A DNA stretch of 6,569 nt, taken from Pseudomonadaceae bacterium UBA5811. GTDB lineage: Bacteria > Pseudomonadota > Gammaproteobacteria > Pseudomonadales > Pseudomonadaceae. Position 1 is the first letter of the stretch; the number at the start of each line of letters is the position of its first letter. Shown in pieces: positions 6,489 through 6,569 of this stretch. Both the position numbers and the translations under genes were made by a program. The stretch spans positions 1 to 6,569 of the forward strand of contig DIDB01000069.1 of the NCBI GenBank assembly GCA_002417905.1, in the 5' to 3' direction. The notes below the pieces were generated by a model, which was not told the DNA's origin, did no database searches, and worked only from the letters and a program-made list of their open reading frames with translations.

Positions 6489-6569
6489 TCAGGCGGCGAT
6501 ATTCAGCGCTGGACGGGCTGCCGCCGTCTGCTCCAGCCGCTGCAGGACCCGGTCGCGGGCTTCCCGGGC
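6489..6569 (-). CDS. C-terminal end of an unidentified protein, possibly a DNA photolyase
   Basis: The last 26 codons of a gene entering from the right edge, ending in TGA at 6491-6489. The translation begins AREARDRVLQRLEQTAAARP and ends ALNIAA. This piece is too short for a secure assignment. Its EARxxxLxxxE pattern resembles the C-terminus of CPD photolyases (E. coli PhrB has EARVQTLAAYEAAR before its end). That is a pattern match by eye only, and an amphipathic Ala/Arg-rich helix can occur by chance. It reads in the same direction as folM and folX, 102 nt upstream of folM, so it could be part of the same unit. Confidence 0.5.
   Translation of the reverse strand, partial: AREARDRVLQRLEQTAAARPALNIAA

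Overview
The window looks like ordinary core chromosome of a GC-rich gammaproteobacterium. I base this on the divergent ygfZ / sdhE-ygfX arrangement, and on FolM and FolX proteins that resemble the Escherichia coli and Pseudomonas versions. The genus cannot be fixed from this sequence alone. I saw no mobile elements, CRISPR arrays, tRNA or rRNA genes, and no reading-frame damage in any gene. I did not find a convincing undescribed system. The points worth a second look are gene-order and non-coding ones.

Layout, left to right. (1) The 5' end of ygfZ, reading left off the window (1-173, minus). (2) A 122-bp divergent spacer. (3) sdhE and ygfX on the plus strand, overlapping by 17 nt. (4) nadB (L-aspartate oxidase) on the minus strand, whose 3' end overlaps ygfX tail-to-tail by 32 nt. 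(5) A 229-bp divergent spacer between nadB and ppsA, with several inverted repeats. (6) ppsA (phosphoenolpyruvate synthase) on the plus strand, closed by a strong intrinsic terminator. (7) folX and folM on the minus strand, a two-gene pterin unit (folM first, then folX). (8) A 102-bp spacer rich in inverted repeats. (9) The last 26 codons of another minus-strand gene running in from beyond the right edge, possibly a photolyase.

Functional themes. SdhE inserts FAD into succinate dehydrogenase/fumarate reductase flavoproteins, and NadB belongs to the same flavoprotein superfamily, so the left half is flavoenzyme and redox biology. YgfZ is a folate-dependent Fe-S maintenance protein, and NadB feeds the Fe-S enzyme NadA. 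PpsA is the gluconeogenic entry from pyruvate. FolX and FolM convert dihydroneopterin triphosphate to its 2'-epimer (dihydromonapterin after dephosphorylation) and reduce dihydromonapterin to tetrahydromonapterin. If the partial gene at the right edge is a photolyase, the right end would be a reduced-pterin/DNA-repair neighbourhood.
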